Shown here piece by piece: positions 28,407 to 38,683 of a stretch of 64,000 bases of DNA (positions are counted from its first letter, which is position 1; each line of letters starts with the position of its first letter). The notes beneath the pieces were generated by a model. It ran no database searches and was not told the DNA's origin. It saw only the letters and a list, made by a program, of their open reading frames with translations. The stretch is from Alphaproteobacteria bacterium (GTDB lineage: Bacteria > Pseudomonadota > Alphaproteobacteria > Caulobacterales > Maricaulaceae), in NCBI GenBank assembly GCA_018222865.1, contig JAAEZM010000004.1, positions 29,314-93,313 of the forward strand, read 5' to 3'. The position numbers and the translations under genes are program-made.

Positions 28407-31070
28407 CTAGCGCAGAACGCTGGAATGGGCCGGCCCAAGCAGGACGGCATTGAGCAACATCAGATCCAGACCTTCGATATACGCCCGGGTGGTGGGAGAC
28501 TGGGTGAAGCCAATCACATGACCACGGCCCATACGACGTTGAACCACGAAAGGCTTCTGGGCCAGCTGATCGGTGAACTCATCCCATGCAAAACCACCCG
28601 CCAGGACCTCGTCGGCCTCAGCAAAGCGCACCGCCGTCACCGCCGCATCCACCGGAACGGGAGCGAAAATGTTCGAGCCTGTGACGAGCGCCGCGGCTCC
28701 ATTTTCATAGCCAGAGCTCATCCAGGCATCCGGATTGGCTTCAACATAGAATAAGGCACCGGGCGACCGTTCCGGCATGGTGCCCGCTTCCGCCTCACGC
28801 GCTTCGCGCTCGTCATCATTGGCCAGAATGACACCATCGACCGTATCCGCGTCACCATCCTGTGCATCACGCGGCGTATCCGCAGCACGTTCGCGCTGGA
28901 GCGGCAGGAAAGAGCTATCGCCTTCGGACATCCAGCGAACAGCATCGCCCAGGCCGACCAACGTACCGCCATCACGGACAAAACGGGTCAATGCCTCACG
29001 GCCAGCTGAGCCGAGCGTACTGGAATAGCTCGGGAAACCTTGTTCCGGCAGAAGGATGACGTCATAGCGGCTCAGATCCGCTCGGGACATGGAGCGGGCC
29101 CGAATAATCGTCACCGGCTGGCCGTAACGCTGCTCCAGCACATAACGGGTCGCGCCGGCAGACAGGGCCGATGTGCCCTCATCCCAGGCCATAGCCACAC
29201 GCGGCGCAATCATCTGATGGAAGAGGTTGGATCCCGGATTAGGGCCTTCATCCACCCAGCTCGAGGCCATCGGCACAAGAGCAGCACCATGCTCCCGCGC
29301 CAGACGGTTGATGGTGAAATCGAGCTCTGGCGGTGCACCATGACGGATCACCACAGCCGAACCGGCCGGGAAGACGTCATCGCCGATGCGGAATTCAGCC
29401 TCAGAGGTCCGCACAGCAATGCCCTCGCGCAGGAGGTCAAGAATGAGAGCAGCCTGCCCGGCATCCGTCCACGCAATGGCATAGCCATAAGACGCATCAC
29501 CGGATGCAATCTGGCTGGGCACAGCATCATCCGCGCCCACACGCGAACCGGTCACCCCGGGTGCGCGGCGACAAAGCGTGTGATCAATATTATGCATCAG
29601 CGGCAAGGACCAGGCGGTCACATCATACAGCTCAAGCCCCAGCCCGCGCTCACGGCGCTCCTCCTGGACCTCCATGAAGTCCGCTGGCAATTCAGTTGTC
29701 GGCTCGAGAAGCGTGCGCGCCAGACGACCCGCGGCCTGATCGAACCGCACCAGGAAGGCACCATCTTCAAAGCGCGCGCCGCAGAGCGCTTGGCCGCCCT
29801 CGAGACGCTGGACCTCAATACCCTGACGCGCCAGGGATCGTGCCAGACGCTCCGAATTCCACGGATTGGACGCCCGGTCGAGCACGATGGCTTCATCCCC
29901 GCCATCCACGAAACTGCCGCGGCGGAAATCGACGAAATTGCGCAGGAAGAACTCACGATTCTGGGCCACAGCCTCGGCGGTGGAGACAGACGCGACGAAA
30001 TTTCGATCCACCCCATCGGCATAAGTCAGCAGTGAGCCGTCCTGACGGCGCCAGACCAGGCCGCGCGGCGATCCTTGTTCATAGGTCATCGCGACCGCGC
30101 CCTGCATGGTCGGCCACATATCGCCATAGCCAGGATAGAAGGCGTCAAAAATCTCGCGCGTGAAGAAGTCATAGCCGAGCTGATCGAAATAGCGCCCGTT
30201 ATTGCGGCCGATGATTTCCTGCGCGGCGCGTTGCGCTTCAGAGATATGCGGGTTGAAGGGATCAGCAGACGGCGCGAAGAAATACGAGCTGTCACCGCCC
30301 ATTTCATGCGAGTCGACAACAGCCTGCGGAAACCAGCGCAGCATTTCGCGCACCCGACCTTGGGTCTCTGGCTGGCTCATCGTGAACCAGTCTCGATTGA
30401 GGTCGAAGAGATAATGGTTCATCCGCCCGCGCGGCCAGGGCTGTTCATGCTCAACAGCCGCCCGGTCCGCTTGAGGCTCCAGCCCCAGTGCATTTTGAAA
30501 ACCATGGACGAAGCGCGCCCGGCCATCAGGGTTCTGGTCCGGATCAATGATCACAAGTGTATTGTCCAGGATGGCCTCAACAGTGGGATCATTCTGGGCT
30601 GCCAGAAGATGATAGGCTGTGCGGATGCCGGCATCACCCGGTGTGATCTCGTCGCCGTGTACGCCATAGCCCAGCCAGACGATGGCCGGCTGCTCACTGA
30701 TAATCGCGTCGAGCTGCGCCGCGCTTTGTGTTTGCGGGAAAGCCAAGCTCTGCATATTGGCCTGGATCTCATCCATCCGCGCCAGCATTTCCGCACTTCC
30801 GATCACAGCATAGGACAGCGTACGTCCTTGCCAGCTGGTCGCATATTCAAAGACCCGGATCCTCTCCGGCGCCGCGGTTTCAAGCACCCGTAAATAGGCC
30901 TGCAGGTCTTCAGGCGGGGTGATGACTTCACCAAAATCATAGCCCGCAAAGCTCTCCATATCCGGAATAGACGGATCATAACTGACCTCAAGCGGCGTTG
31001 ATTGCGCCTGAGCCGAGGCACTCAACAGTACCAGAGCGCCAGAAACGGCTGAAATGAGCGTGCGGATCAT
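28407..31070 (-). CDS. Secreted M14-family zinc carboxypeptidase-like protein
   Basis: Signal peptide; GYGVHGDEITPGDAGIRTAYHLLAA (HxxE-type zinc site), DPDQNPDGRARF, DLNRDWF, VVDSHEMG. Confidence 0.88.
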   Translation of the reverse strand: MIRTLISAVSGALVLLSASAQAQSTPLEVSYDPSIPDMESFAGYDFGEVITPPEDLQAYLRVLETAAPERIRVFEYATSWQGRTLSYAVIGSAEMLARMDEIQANMQSLAFPQTQSAAQLDAIISEQPAIVWLGYGVHGDEITPGDAGIRTAYHLLAAQNDPTVEAILDNTLVIIDPDQNPDGRARFVHGFQNALGLEPQADRAAVEHEQPWPRGRMNHYLFDLNRDWFTMSQPETQGRVREMLRWFPQAVVDSHEMGGDSSYFFAPSADPFNPHISEAQRAAQEIIGRNNGRYFDQLGYDFFTREIFDAFYPGYGDMWPTMQGAVAMTYEQGSPRGLVWRRQDGSLLTYADGVDRNFVASVSTAEAVAQNREFFLRNFVDFRRGSFVDGGDEAIVLDRASNPWNSERLARSLARQGIEVQRLEGGQALCGARFEDGAFLVRFDQAAGRLARTLLEPTTELPADFMEVQEERRERGLGLELYDVTAWSLPLMHNIDHTLCRRAPGVTGSRVGADDAVPSQIASGDASYGYAIAWTDAGQAALILDLLREGIAVRTSEAEFRIGDDVFPAGSAVVIRHGAPPELDFTINRLAREHGAALVPMASSWVDEGPNPGSNLFHQMIAPRVAMAWDEGTSALSAGATRYVLEQRYGQPVTIIRARSMSRADLSRYDVILLPEQGFPSYSSTLGSAGREALTRFVRDGGTLVGLGDAVRWMSEGDSSFLPLQRERAADTPRDAQDGDADTVDGVILANDDEREAREAEAGTMPERSPGALFYVEANPDAWMSSGYENGAAALVTGSNIFAPVPVDAAVTAVRFAEADEVLAGGFAWDEFTDQLAQKPFVVQRRMGRGHVIGFTQSPTTRAYIEGLDLMLLNAVLLGPAHSSVLR

Positions 31071-31143
31071 AAAACTCCCCCAAGAAGAAACGGCGCCGCA
31101 AGGTAAACCGGACTCGGGCCTTGAAGCAAAGGTGATCGGTGAA

Positions 31144-33162
31144 TTAGGGCGTCACAATCGCAAAGCCCGGATCTGGCTGCTCCAAAAGGGCGAAAAAGCC
31201 CAGGAGCGCACCGCGATCACCCTCAACAGCGAAGTCGGATGATGAAATCATGTCGAACAACCCCGCCTCCTGCTGAATAAGCCGCAGCCAGAAGGCGCGC
31301 GTGACCGATACTCGCGCATCGACATCCAGCGGGGTATCCTCGGCATATGAACGCATGACCCCGTTGGAGATCTCAATGGTGAAGGTTTCACCCGTATCGG
31401 TGAAGTCGAACACAAAACGGCGCTCCAGATCTGCTGCAGCAAGGCCATCCAGACGGGTCGCCATGGCCTGGAAGAACATCTCCAGCGGAATAGCGTTGAG
31501 AATATCATCGCTGGCATCGGTCACATCGCGCGTGGAAATCCCGTGTCTGAGTTCATACGCCCCCGCGAGATAGACGTTCCGCCAGGGCCCCGACTCCGCT
31601 AGATAACCCATCTGCTCATAGGCGCGCGCCAATACTTCACGTGCCGTGTCGCTGTTCGGCTCTGCAAAAACTGCATGCTGGGCCAGCTCCGCTGACCAGC
31701 GATAATCTCCCGCATCGAACGCCGTCCGGGCTGCATCCAGCGTGGCCTCAAGTCCGCCAAAGGCCTCGACATAACGCACAGCTGCTTCGGTGCGCGGCAC
31801 CGGGTTCAGATTGGCCGGGACACCGTCGAACCAGCCGAAATAGCGTTGATAGACAGCGCGGGAGTTATGCCGAAGGGTGCCGTAATAACCGCGGATGGAG
31901 AAGGTGTTTTCCAAAGATGTTGGCAGGGCGATTGTTTCGGCGATCTCGTCCGGCCGGAGCCCCTGAGCCGCCAGCCGCAGCGTCTGATCATGGATGTATT
32001 TGTAGATGTCGCGCTGCGCTTCGAGATAATCGATCACCTCTTCACGCCCCCAAACGGGCCAGTGGTGCGAGTTGAAGATCACATCCGTCCGGTCCGCGAA
32101 GAGGCGGCGCGCATCATCGATCGCGCTGGACCATGCAATCGCGTCACGGACCTGAGCCCCGCGCAAAGTGTAGAGATTATGCATATTGCGTGAGACGATT
32201 TCGGCGCCGCACCAGGCGTTGAAATCAGGGAAGAACACGGTGAGTTCCGCCGGCGCTTCCGTATGAGGCGCGAACTGAAACTCCATTCGCACACCACCGA
32301 ATTCGAGCGTCTGCCCGGTCTCATCGATAATATGCGACGGCGTGCCGATCGTATGCGTGCCAATCGCCGGATGCTTACCCAGGCCCGAGCCAACCTGTCC
32401 GCGCGGAGAGAAAGGCAAATCCAGCCCATACATATAGCCAGCTCTGCGTCCCATCACGATGCCCGCGACGACATTCTCGCTCACCGCTTCGTGCAGAAAA
32501 CCGGCCGGTGCGATCAAAGCGACCTCGCCGGACGCAATGGCGTCTGCATCGACCACTCCGGCCAGACCGCCAAAATGATCGATATGACTATGGGTGAGAA
32601 TAACCGCGCTGATCGGGCGCTCGCCCAGCTCCTGATTGACCAGATCCATCGCCACGCGCGCGGTCTCGACAGAGGTCAATGGGTCGATAATGATCCGCCC
32701 CTCCGGCCCCTCGATGATCGACATGTTGGACAGGTCATACCCCCGAACCTGGTAAATCCCGGGCGTCACCTCGAAGAGACCATGAATACTGTTCAAACTG
32801 GCCTGGCGCCAGAAACTGGGATTGACGCTGCCCAGGCGCTCGCCTTCAAGAAAGGAATAATCCTCTGGACGCCAGATGCGCTCACCGCTTTCGGAACGGA
32901 TATCCAGATCCGGCAAAGTGGCGATAAAGCCCCGGCGAGCGAGCTCGTAATCCGCCTCATCCGCGAAAATCGGATGCGCCGCGACTTCACCCTGACGGGC
33001 CAGCGTTGCCTCTGTTGGCGCTCGAAAGCCCGCGGCATCCACTTCGGCTCCGGGATCGAACACCAAGCTATCCTGTGGCGCGGGCGCTTCACCGCATGCA
33101 GACAGAGCAAATAATAATCCCGCAGAAACAATTAGATGCTGTGTGGCGGACTGTTTTTTCAT
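31144..33162 (-). CDS. Alkyl/aryl-sulfatase of metallo-beta-lactamase fold (SdsA1-like), lipoprotein signal
   Basis: MBL motif THSHIDHFGG; lipobox ALSAC; NPSFWRQASLNSIHGLFEV...GIYQVRGYDLSNMSIIEG typical of SdsA1-like enzymes. Confidence 0.88.
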   Translation of the reverse strand: MKKQSATQHLIVSAGLLFALSACGEAPAPQDSLVFDPGAEVDAAGFRAPTEATLARQGEVAAHPIFADEADYELARRGFIATLPDLDIRSESGERIWRPEDYSFLEGERLGSVNPSFWRQASLNSIHGLFEVTPGIYQVRGYDLSNMSIIEGPEGRIIIDPLTSVETARVAMDLVNQELGERPISAVILTHSHIDHFGGLAGVVDADAIASGEVALIAPAGFLHEAVSENVVAGIVMGRRAGYMYGLDLPFSPRGQVGSGLGKHPAIGTHTIGTPSHIIDETGQTLEFGGVRMEFQFAPHTEAPAELTVFFPDFNAWCGAEIVSRNMHNLYTLRGAQVRDAIAWSSAIDDARRLFADRTDVIFNSHHWPVWGREEVIDYLEAQRDIYKYIHDQTLRLAAQGLRPDEIAETIALPTSLENTFSIRGYYGTLRHNSRAVYQRYFGWFDGVPANLNPVPRTEAAVRYVEAFGGLEATLDAARTAFDAGDYRWSAELAQHAVFAEPNSDTAREVLARAYEQMGYLAESGPWRNVYLAGAYELRHGISTRDVTDASDDILNAIPLEMFFQAMATRLDGLAAADLERRFVFDFTDTGETFTIEISNGVMRSYAEDTPLDVDARVSVTRAFWLRLIQQEAGLFDMISSSDFAVEGDRGALLGFFALLEQPDPGFAIVTP

Positions 33163-33233
33163 CGTCCGTCCTCCCCCTTTTATCGGCAACCACCCGACAT
33201 GCTGGGCAGAGACGGGAGCAAGCGCAAGTCCCT

Positions 33234-33250
33234 ATTTCGCCAAACGAAAT
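33234..33250. promoter_or_regulatory. Inverted repeat ATTTCG-N5-CGAAAT in the divergent sulfatase/Crp-like promoter region
   Basis: Perfect 6-bp half sites with 5-bp spacer; flanked by a wider CTGGGCA (33202-33208)/TGCCCAG (33250-33256) repeat. Confidence 0.4.
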
Positions 33251-33301
33251 GCCCAGTATAATCACAAGCTGACCATCCCGAGATTGCCAGGAGCCTGTCG
33301 C

Positions 33302-33979
33302 GTGGACGCACAATATCTGTGGAACCGGACCTTCACGACGCTGGGCCTGGATGATGCCCAAGCTCGCGCCGCGATGATCGAGCGCGGCGAATTGCGGCGC
33401 ATCGACGCCGATAAGACATTGATCGCACAATCTGATGATGATGATCAGGTCTACTTCCTGCTGGAAGGCCGGGCTCGCGTGGTCCTCTTTTCCGCGCGCG
33501 GACATGAGGTCTGGGTCGACAATCTGGAAACCGGTGCCGTGATTGGAGAGATCGCAGCCTTGACCGGTCATAAGAGAACCAGCGGAATTGTCGCGGAGAC
33601 GCTATGCGTTGTGGCGAGTTTTTCCAGCAATTCCTTCAAAACGCTCTTGCTCGAATTCGGCAGTATCGGCTTGGCGTTGTCGACATCACTCGCCAATCGG
33701 GTCCACACGACGACACGCCGCATGTTCGAACTTTCCGCCATGACGGCCAAAGGGCGGGTTTATGGCGAACTCCTGCGCATTGCCGAGCCGATGGAAGAAT
33801 CTGGCGTCTTGATCATCAAGCCGCTGCCCAATCTCGCCGGGCTGGCCAAGCGTGTGAGCACCACGCGCGAGACGGTTTCGCGCGCTATCACGGAGCTGGA
33901 GGAGAAAAAGCTCCTGCAGCGTGCCGATGACAGTTTCCTGCTTATCGACCCAGACCAGCTCGGACGTTTACAGAAATGA
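33302..33979 (+). CDS. Crp/Fnr family transcriptional regulator
   Basis: cNMP-binding-type beta roll (IAQSDDDDQVYFLLEGRARVVLFSARGHEVWVDNLETGAVIGEIAALTG) and HTH LAKRVSTTRETVSRAITELEEKKLL; GTG start at 33302 likely. Confidence 0.87.
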   Translation: MDAQYLWNRTFTTLGLDDAQARAAMIERGELRRIDADKTLIAQSDDDDQVYFLLEGRARVVLFSARGHEVWVDNLETGAVIGEIAALTGHKRTSGIVAETLCVVASFSSNSFKTLLLEFGSIGLALSTSLANRVHTTTRRMFELSAMTAKGRVYGELLRIAEPMEESGVLIIKPLPNLAGLAKRVSTTRETVSRAITELEEKKLLQRADDSFLLIDPDQLGRLQK

Positions 33980-35803
33980 AGCCCTAGCTCCGCTCGATAA
34001 AGCGTCAAGGCTGTCAGCCGCGATCGCACGCAAGGCGTATAGCGGCATTTCAGGGAGATTGCGGTCAATGGTTCGTCGGCCGATATACTCACACTTGAAC
34101 CGCGCCATCTCTTCCATGGTCAAAACGGCAGCGAATGCTTCAGTTGTAAAGATGGCGCCGGGCAAGGCAGCCCGCTCCACACGCGACGCGATCGCCACCT
34201 GAGCTCCAAAGGGAGCGAGCCGTTTCTGCAGGGGATCCTCGCCCAGATGCACGGGTCCGAAATGTGCCCCAATACGCAATTCCAGGCTCTCAGGCAGGCC
34301 CAGGGCGTTTTGGTCAATTCCAGCAAAGACTTGCTGCAAACGCGTCGCCGCCGCCGCTGCCTCACCGGCGTGTTCGAAAGCGAGGAAGAGACCATCCCCC
34401 CAACTGTCACGATAGCTGGGCGAGCGCTCCAATTTCTCCAGGCTTTCCACCAATGCCCCAAGCACCTGGCTCACGAATACGCTGACCCGGTCATCAGGAA
34501 CGACGGTCGAATTCGCTACATCAACAAAAAGCATGGCCCGCATCGCCGGTACAAACCCCTCAGCATTGACCGATGCGTGCTCGACACTGTCCGTAAGCTT
34601 TGATGGGGCCGCCAGGGGTTTGCGCTTGAACTCGATACGGCATTGTTCGAGCCCCGCCTCTTGCCATGTGGCCGCGTCCCGATGGGTGCCGAAAGCCATG
34701 GCGGCAGCTTCAGGCGGGGCCGGATCACAGAGCAGCAGCTGAAGGGGGCGCGTTGCCAAGAGGTCCGCGCGCATACGCGCTAAACCCATGGCGACATTAG
34801 AGGCAAAATTGAGATTAGTGGGTGAGAGAATGCGCCGGTCAGAGCTGAGCTCCAGGACTTCTGAGGCCTGATCGAGCACATCATGCGCGCGTCTTAGCCA
34901 GGCTTCGCCATAGGGCGATACGGACGCCTGCAAAAAGACATCCACCGGCACGGGCAGGACCAGGTGCAAAGGCCGGTCACACCGCAAAACTGCTTCAGCG
35001 ACCAAAATATCGGCCCCGGCGGCAAGCGCGCCAAATGCCGGCCCGGTCGGATATTGATCGAAGAAGGCGTTAAGGGCTTGCGTTAGCTTGATCTGGCCTT
35101 CGCTTCCGAGCGCGTCCTGTTCAAAAAGATGCCCTGCATAATGAAGCGGACGCGGTAGCGCCGGCCAGGAAATGGCATCATCTGCCAGCCCCAATTGAGC
35201 GCTCACCCAGCGCAACTGCCCACGTGTTGTGGCTTGTGCGAGCAGATTACCGGGATCCTTGCTGATTGCCTCAACAAGAGAGAGCCGGGCAGCATTCACA
35301 TCACCGAGGAGAAGATAGGCTTCGGCCTCCGAAGCTCCACGATAATAGGCCGCCTCTCCACAATCCTCCGTTTGAGGATAGCGGCGCATATCCAGCACTC
35401 GCCGCGCCCAGGACCGCGCCCGATCCGGCTCTCCGGCTGCCAGATAGAGCGAAGCGGCATTGATCGCCGGGTAGTGCCCGCAGGTCTGGCTGAAGACATT
35501 CGCATAGCGGTCAGCTGCCTCGCGGGCGAGCGCCGGCATCCCCTCACCGCTGACTTCGAACGCCCGTGCCTTATGCAGGCGTGCGGCAATACTCAAACAG
35601 TCCTCATCCTGTGTAGCCCGGTTCAGTCCAAACTCGTTGAAGAGGGTCCAGGCCCGCTCCAGCGCTCCGGACTTGATCAGACAAAGGACCGCGCGGTGCT
35701 GCGTCCAGACATCCTCAGGCTCAACAGCCAAAGAAGTACGGCACAGCTCATAGGCGCGGGCGAGATCGCCTTCGCGATAGAAGTCTTCAATCGAATCTCT
35801 CAC
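33968..35803 (-). CDS. TPR/TRAFs-binding-like N-terminus fused to a C-terminal class III nucleotidyl cyclase domain
   Basis: N-term AYELCRTSLAVEPEDVWTQHRAVLCLIKSGALERA (TPR/DUF4071-like); C-term MRAMLFVDVANST...YRDSWGDGLFLAFE...RIGAHFGPVHLG...FGAQVAIASRVE (class III cyclase). Confidence 0.82.
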   Translation of the reverse strand: MRDSIEDFYREGDLARAYELCRTSLAVEPEDVWTQHRAVLCLIKSGALERAWTLFNEFGLNRATQDEDCLSIAARLHKARAFEVSGEGMPALAREAADRYANVFSQTCGHYPAINAASLYLAAGEPDRARSWARRVLDMRRYPQTEDCGEAAYYRGASEAEAYLLLGDVNAARLSLVEAISKDPGNLLAQATTRGQLRWVSAQLGLADDAISWPALPRPLHYAGHLFEQDALGSEGQIKLTQALNAFFDQYPTGPAFGALAAGADILVAEAVLRCDRPLHLVLPVPVDVFLQASVSPYGEAWLRRAHDVLDQASEVLELSSDRRILSPTNLNFASNVAMGLARMRADLLATRPLQLLLCDPAPPEAAAMAFGTHRDAATWQEAGLEQCRIEFKRKPLAAPSKLTDSVEHASVNAEGFVPAMRAMLFVDVANSTVVPDDRVSVFVSQVLGALVESLEKLERSPSYRDSWGDGLFLAFEHAGEAAAAATRLQQVFAGIDQNALGLPESLELRIGAHFGPVHLGEDPLQKRLAPFGAQVAIASRVERAALPGAIFTTEAFAAVLTMEEMARFKCEYIGRRTIDRNLPEMPLYALRAIAADSLDALSSGARASFL

Positions 35804-35830
35804 CCGTGCCCTTTGAGCGCCGTGCTGCGA

Positions 35831-36460
35831 CTATACCGGTGGTATTTCGACCAGGATCTTCGGATCAATGATCAAACGTGTCGCCTGATGACCGGCATCC
35901 TGCGACGCTTTCACATAGAGCGCAAATTCATAGGCATCTGCACTCACCGCATCGGTGTTCACATCAATCTTGAAGCTGTAGGGCGCGCTGGAGACACCGT
36001 TCAAGGTCAGCCATTCCAAGCCGGTAAACCCACCCGCAGGCACGTCCGACTTAAACTTGATCCGGGCTGGCTCAAATCCCCAGCCTTGTGAATAGACATG
36101 GAAGATGAGACGGGTCTGTGCTGGTACGGTCTCGTCAAACGGGCTCTCGCCTACATAGCTGCTTGGCACCCATTTTCCCGCCAGTGCCGCGCCTACGGCC
36201 ATGCGGATAGTCGCGGCGTCCGCTCCGGCATGCTGGTCGACCGAATGCGCGAACGTGGTGAAGATATCGGTGATTTCCGTGTCGCTGAACTGCGACCCCA
36301 AGCCGATATCCGAGCCGGACACCACGACAAAGCCATCCTTCGCCTCGGCGATCAGGCTGATGAAGGTCGCACGATCTTCAGCTGTGCTTTTCTCCTCCAG
36401 CACGCTCTGCGTCACATTTCCGTCAAAGAAGGTCGCAGGATCAAGTCCAGGCATAGGCAT
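35831..36460 (-). CDS. Uncharacterised protein, middle gene of the TIR-cyclase operon
   Basis: 209 aa ORF, same strand, 27 bp from the cyclase start and 58 bp from the TIR gene end; no family recognised. Confidence 0.72.
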   Translation of the reverse strand: MPMPGLDPATFFDGNVTQSVLEEKSTAEDRATFISLIAEAKDGFVVVSGSDIGLGSQFSDTEITDIFTTFAHSVDQHAGADAATIRMAVGAALAGKWVPSSYVGESPFDETVPAQTRLIFHVYSQGWGFEPARIKFKSDVPAGGFTGLEWLTLNGVSSAPYSFKIDVNTDAVSADAYEFALYVKASQDAGHQATRLIIDPKILVEIPPV

Positions 36461-36518
36461 TCCCCCAAAAAATTAAGTTCAGAGGACTAGAACAAGCCCT
36501 CTCCCCTGATTGCGCGAT

Positions 36519-38564
36519 CTATTCCGCGCTCAGAAGCTCAGCTTCAAGCCGGGCCTGTGCCCGCTCAAATTCAAAACGCGCATTCGCTCTCAATTCACTT
36601 TCAACGTCGGTGAGATGAGAGACCATGATCTCACGCATCTCACGCGCTTCCAGCGCGCGCCCCTGCACATCTCTGATGTCCGCCAGCAAGTTGGTCGCAG
36701 CCGCATAGAAATACGGCCCACCATCTATACGTCCGGCCCAGCTCTCGGTAAGCGCGAGTTCGTTGATCAATGCTGTCAGAGCCATTTCGGCGCTTTGCAT
36801 ATCCCCCCCGGCGTAAAACAGGCTGGCTTCCATCAAGGTTGCGCTCAAACGAATAGTATCGGCGGCGACATCTTCCGCGGCCTGCCAGGATGGGTGTGCC
36901 ATATAAGCCATCGCATCCAGATAAGCCGTCCGGGCCTCATCCAAACGACCAAGCACGAGATAGATCCGGGACAGCGTCAGGCGCTGCGCGATGACAACAC
37001 GGCGCCAATTCCGGTTGTCCGGCTCATGATTGACCAGGGCATCCGCCTCCAGAGAAATCGTCTCTGCAATGGCGAGCGCTTCCTCAAGATCCGCCGGAGC
37101 ACCCGTCTGACCGCGCACCATGAGCAGGCGCGCCAGCCCGCTTTCCGCGACCAGCGCATTGCGCCGGATCCGCCAGTCCGTATCCGAGGTCTCCATCTGG
37201 CTCATCACATCGAGCTGCGCGCGCGTCGCAGAGATAGCGGCATCCGCCCCTTCGGTGATTTCCAGAATACTCGCCATCCAGCCCCAGGCATCCGCCAGCT
37301 CATTGCGGGCGACATCGGACTCGGGTTGAGCATCGCTCAGCCATTCAAACTCCAACAGGGCGGATTGAAAGGCGGTTTGTGCGTCTGTGAAACGGCGCTG
37401 CCCCAGATAGAGCGAACCGAGATTCGACTGTGCATAGGCGGCCTCTGTGCGCCATTCCGCATTCTCGGCATCGGCCGCTACAAGCTGGGCTGCGAGATCG
37501 CGATATTCGACAAAGCGGCGCTCGGCGACATCAAGATCATTACGGCGATAGGCAAAATACCCCACCCAGAAAGCCGATTGCGAATGCTCATAAATTCGCG
37601 CCGGCTCATTCGGGTCGACGGCGAGAATCTGCTGTGTGGTGATGTAGGCATTGCGGAAATGATTGATCGCACTGTCGAGATTGCCCTGCGCCGCATCAAT
37701 CTCGCCAAGCAGGTGGAAGGCCCGCGAACGGCGCCCCAGAGAATCCGCCGTCATTCGGGCAACAGAACGGTCCTCATAATACTCGATAACCTTCGCACCG
37801 ACGGCGTCTAGCACATCGAGGCGTCCCACAGGCTCAAGTCGGTCTCGCAAATCATTCAGCATGAACTCGATCAAATCCTCTGCCTCGGCCTTGCGCTGCT
37901 CTGCCTCCGAACGCGCGGACATGGCAAAGAGCGTTAATCCTCCCAAGACTATCGCTGAAAGAACTGACATGACCGTGACGGCCATCACGCGTCGGTTCCG
38001 ACGTTGCAGATCGCGCTGAATGATTTGATCGAGCGGCAGGCCAAGCAGACCGGCGATGAGTTTGAGACGGCCCATGGAGGGACCATCCCCTTCGGCTCGG
38101 AAATCGGCTCCGAGCGGCTCGACAGACCTGGCCCCGCCGGGGAAAAGCGCAGCGGGATAGCAATCGCGTGCCGGATCCTGTGCCCCCGGCTCTCCATCCA
38201 GGATCGCGACCAGGATATCCCGATCCGGATGCAATTCCCGAAATAGCGCGATCTCCGCATTCACCCATTTCGACGTCGCCGCCTGCGGCGAGCACAGAAC
38301 GATCAGGGCCGCACTATTGTGTAGAGCCTCCTGGACCGCTTGGGAGAGGTCACTCCCAGCAGATAATTCTTCGCGATCACGGAAAATCCGCCCCAACCTC
38401 TTGGGGACTTCACCTTTCTGTGTGGTTTTCCCAACCAGGCGGCCTGGAATGGAATAGGTCTCGAGGGCCCGGTGCAGGCGGGCTGCAGCGCGCTCATCAG
38501 CGTGGCTGTAACTGATAAAGGCCGCATAGGTCGGATTTGCGCTCATCATGTCCCCCAAACACAA
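36519..38564 (-). CDS. TIR domain-TM-TPR protein
   Basis: YAAFISYSHADERAAARLHRALETY...RIFRDREELSAGSDL...SKWVNAEIALF (TIR with candidate catalytic Glu); TM VMAVTVMSVLSAIVLGGLTLFAM; DLRDRLEPVGRLDVLDAVG then TPR repeats. Start may be internal (MMSANPTYA). Confidence 0.87.
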   Translation of the reverse strand: MCLGDMMSANPTYAAFISYSHADERAAARLHRALETYSIPGRLVGKTTQKGEVPKRLGRIFRDREELSAGSDLSQAVQEALHNSAALIVLCSPQAATSKWVNAEIALFRELHPDRDILVAILDGEPGAQDPARDCYPAALFPGGARSVEPLGADFRAEGDGPSMGRLKLIAGLLGLPLDQIIQRDLQRRNRRVMAVTVMSVLSAIVLGGLTLFAMSARSEAEQRKAEAEDLIEFMLNDLRDRLEPVGRLDVLDAVGAKVIEYYEDRSVARMTADSLGRRSRAFHLLGEIDAAQGNLDSAINHFRNAYITTQQILAVDPNEPARIYEHSQSAFWVGYFAYRRNDLDVAERRFVEYRDLAAQLVAADAENAEWRTEAAYAQSNLGSLYLGQRRFTDAQTAFQSALLEFEWLSDAQPESDVARNELADAWGWMASILEITEGADAAISATRAQLDVMSQMETSDTDWRIRRNALVAESGLARLLMVRGQTGAPADLEEALAIAETISLEADALVNHEPDNRNWRRVVIAQRLTLSRIYLVLGRLDEARTAYLDAMAYMAHPSWQAAEDVAADTIRLSATLMEASLFYAGGDMQSAEMALTALINELALTESWAGRIDGGPYFYAAATNLLADIRDVQGRALEAREMREIMVSHLTDVESELRANARFEFERAQARLEAELLSAE

Positions 38565-38683
38565 TCTGGGGTATTCTCAATGAGCCGCGCGCACGATGCA
38601 ATACGACCTCCCAAAGTCGAAGGGGATATCGGCAGTTAATTCGGTCAAGCCGTATCGATTTGCCACTATTTGCGCGAAGAGCA

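Noticed and set aside
29040-30893. Plus-strand ORFs of 331 and 272 aa
   Set aside because: Antisense to the M14 peptidase gene, no domain signals.
36510-37811. 433 aa plus-strand ORF
   Set aside because: Antisense to the TIR-TPR gene, whose domain structure is clear.
33302-38564. Calling the TIR-cyclase operon a canonical Pycsar system
   Set aside because: The TIR protein lacks a visible cyclic-nucleotide-binding domain and the cyclase carries a large TPR/TRAFs-like region; kept only as a related hypothesis.
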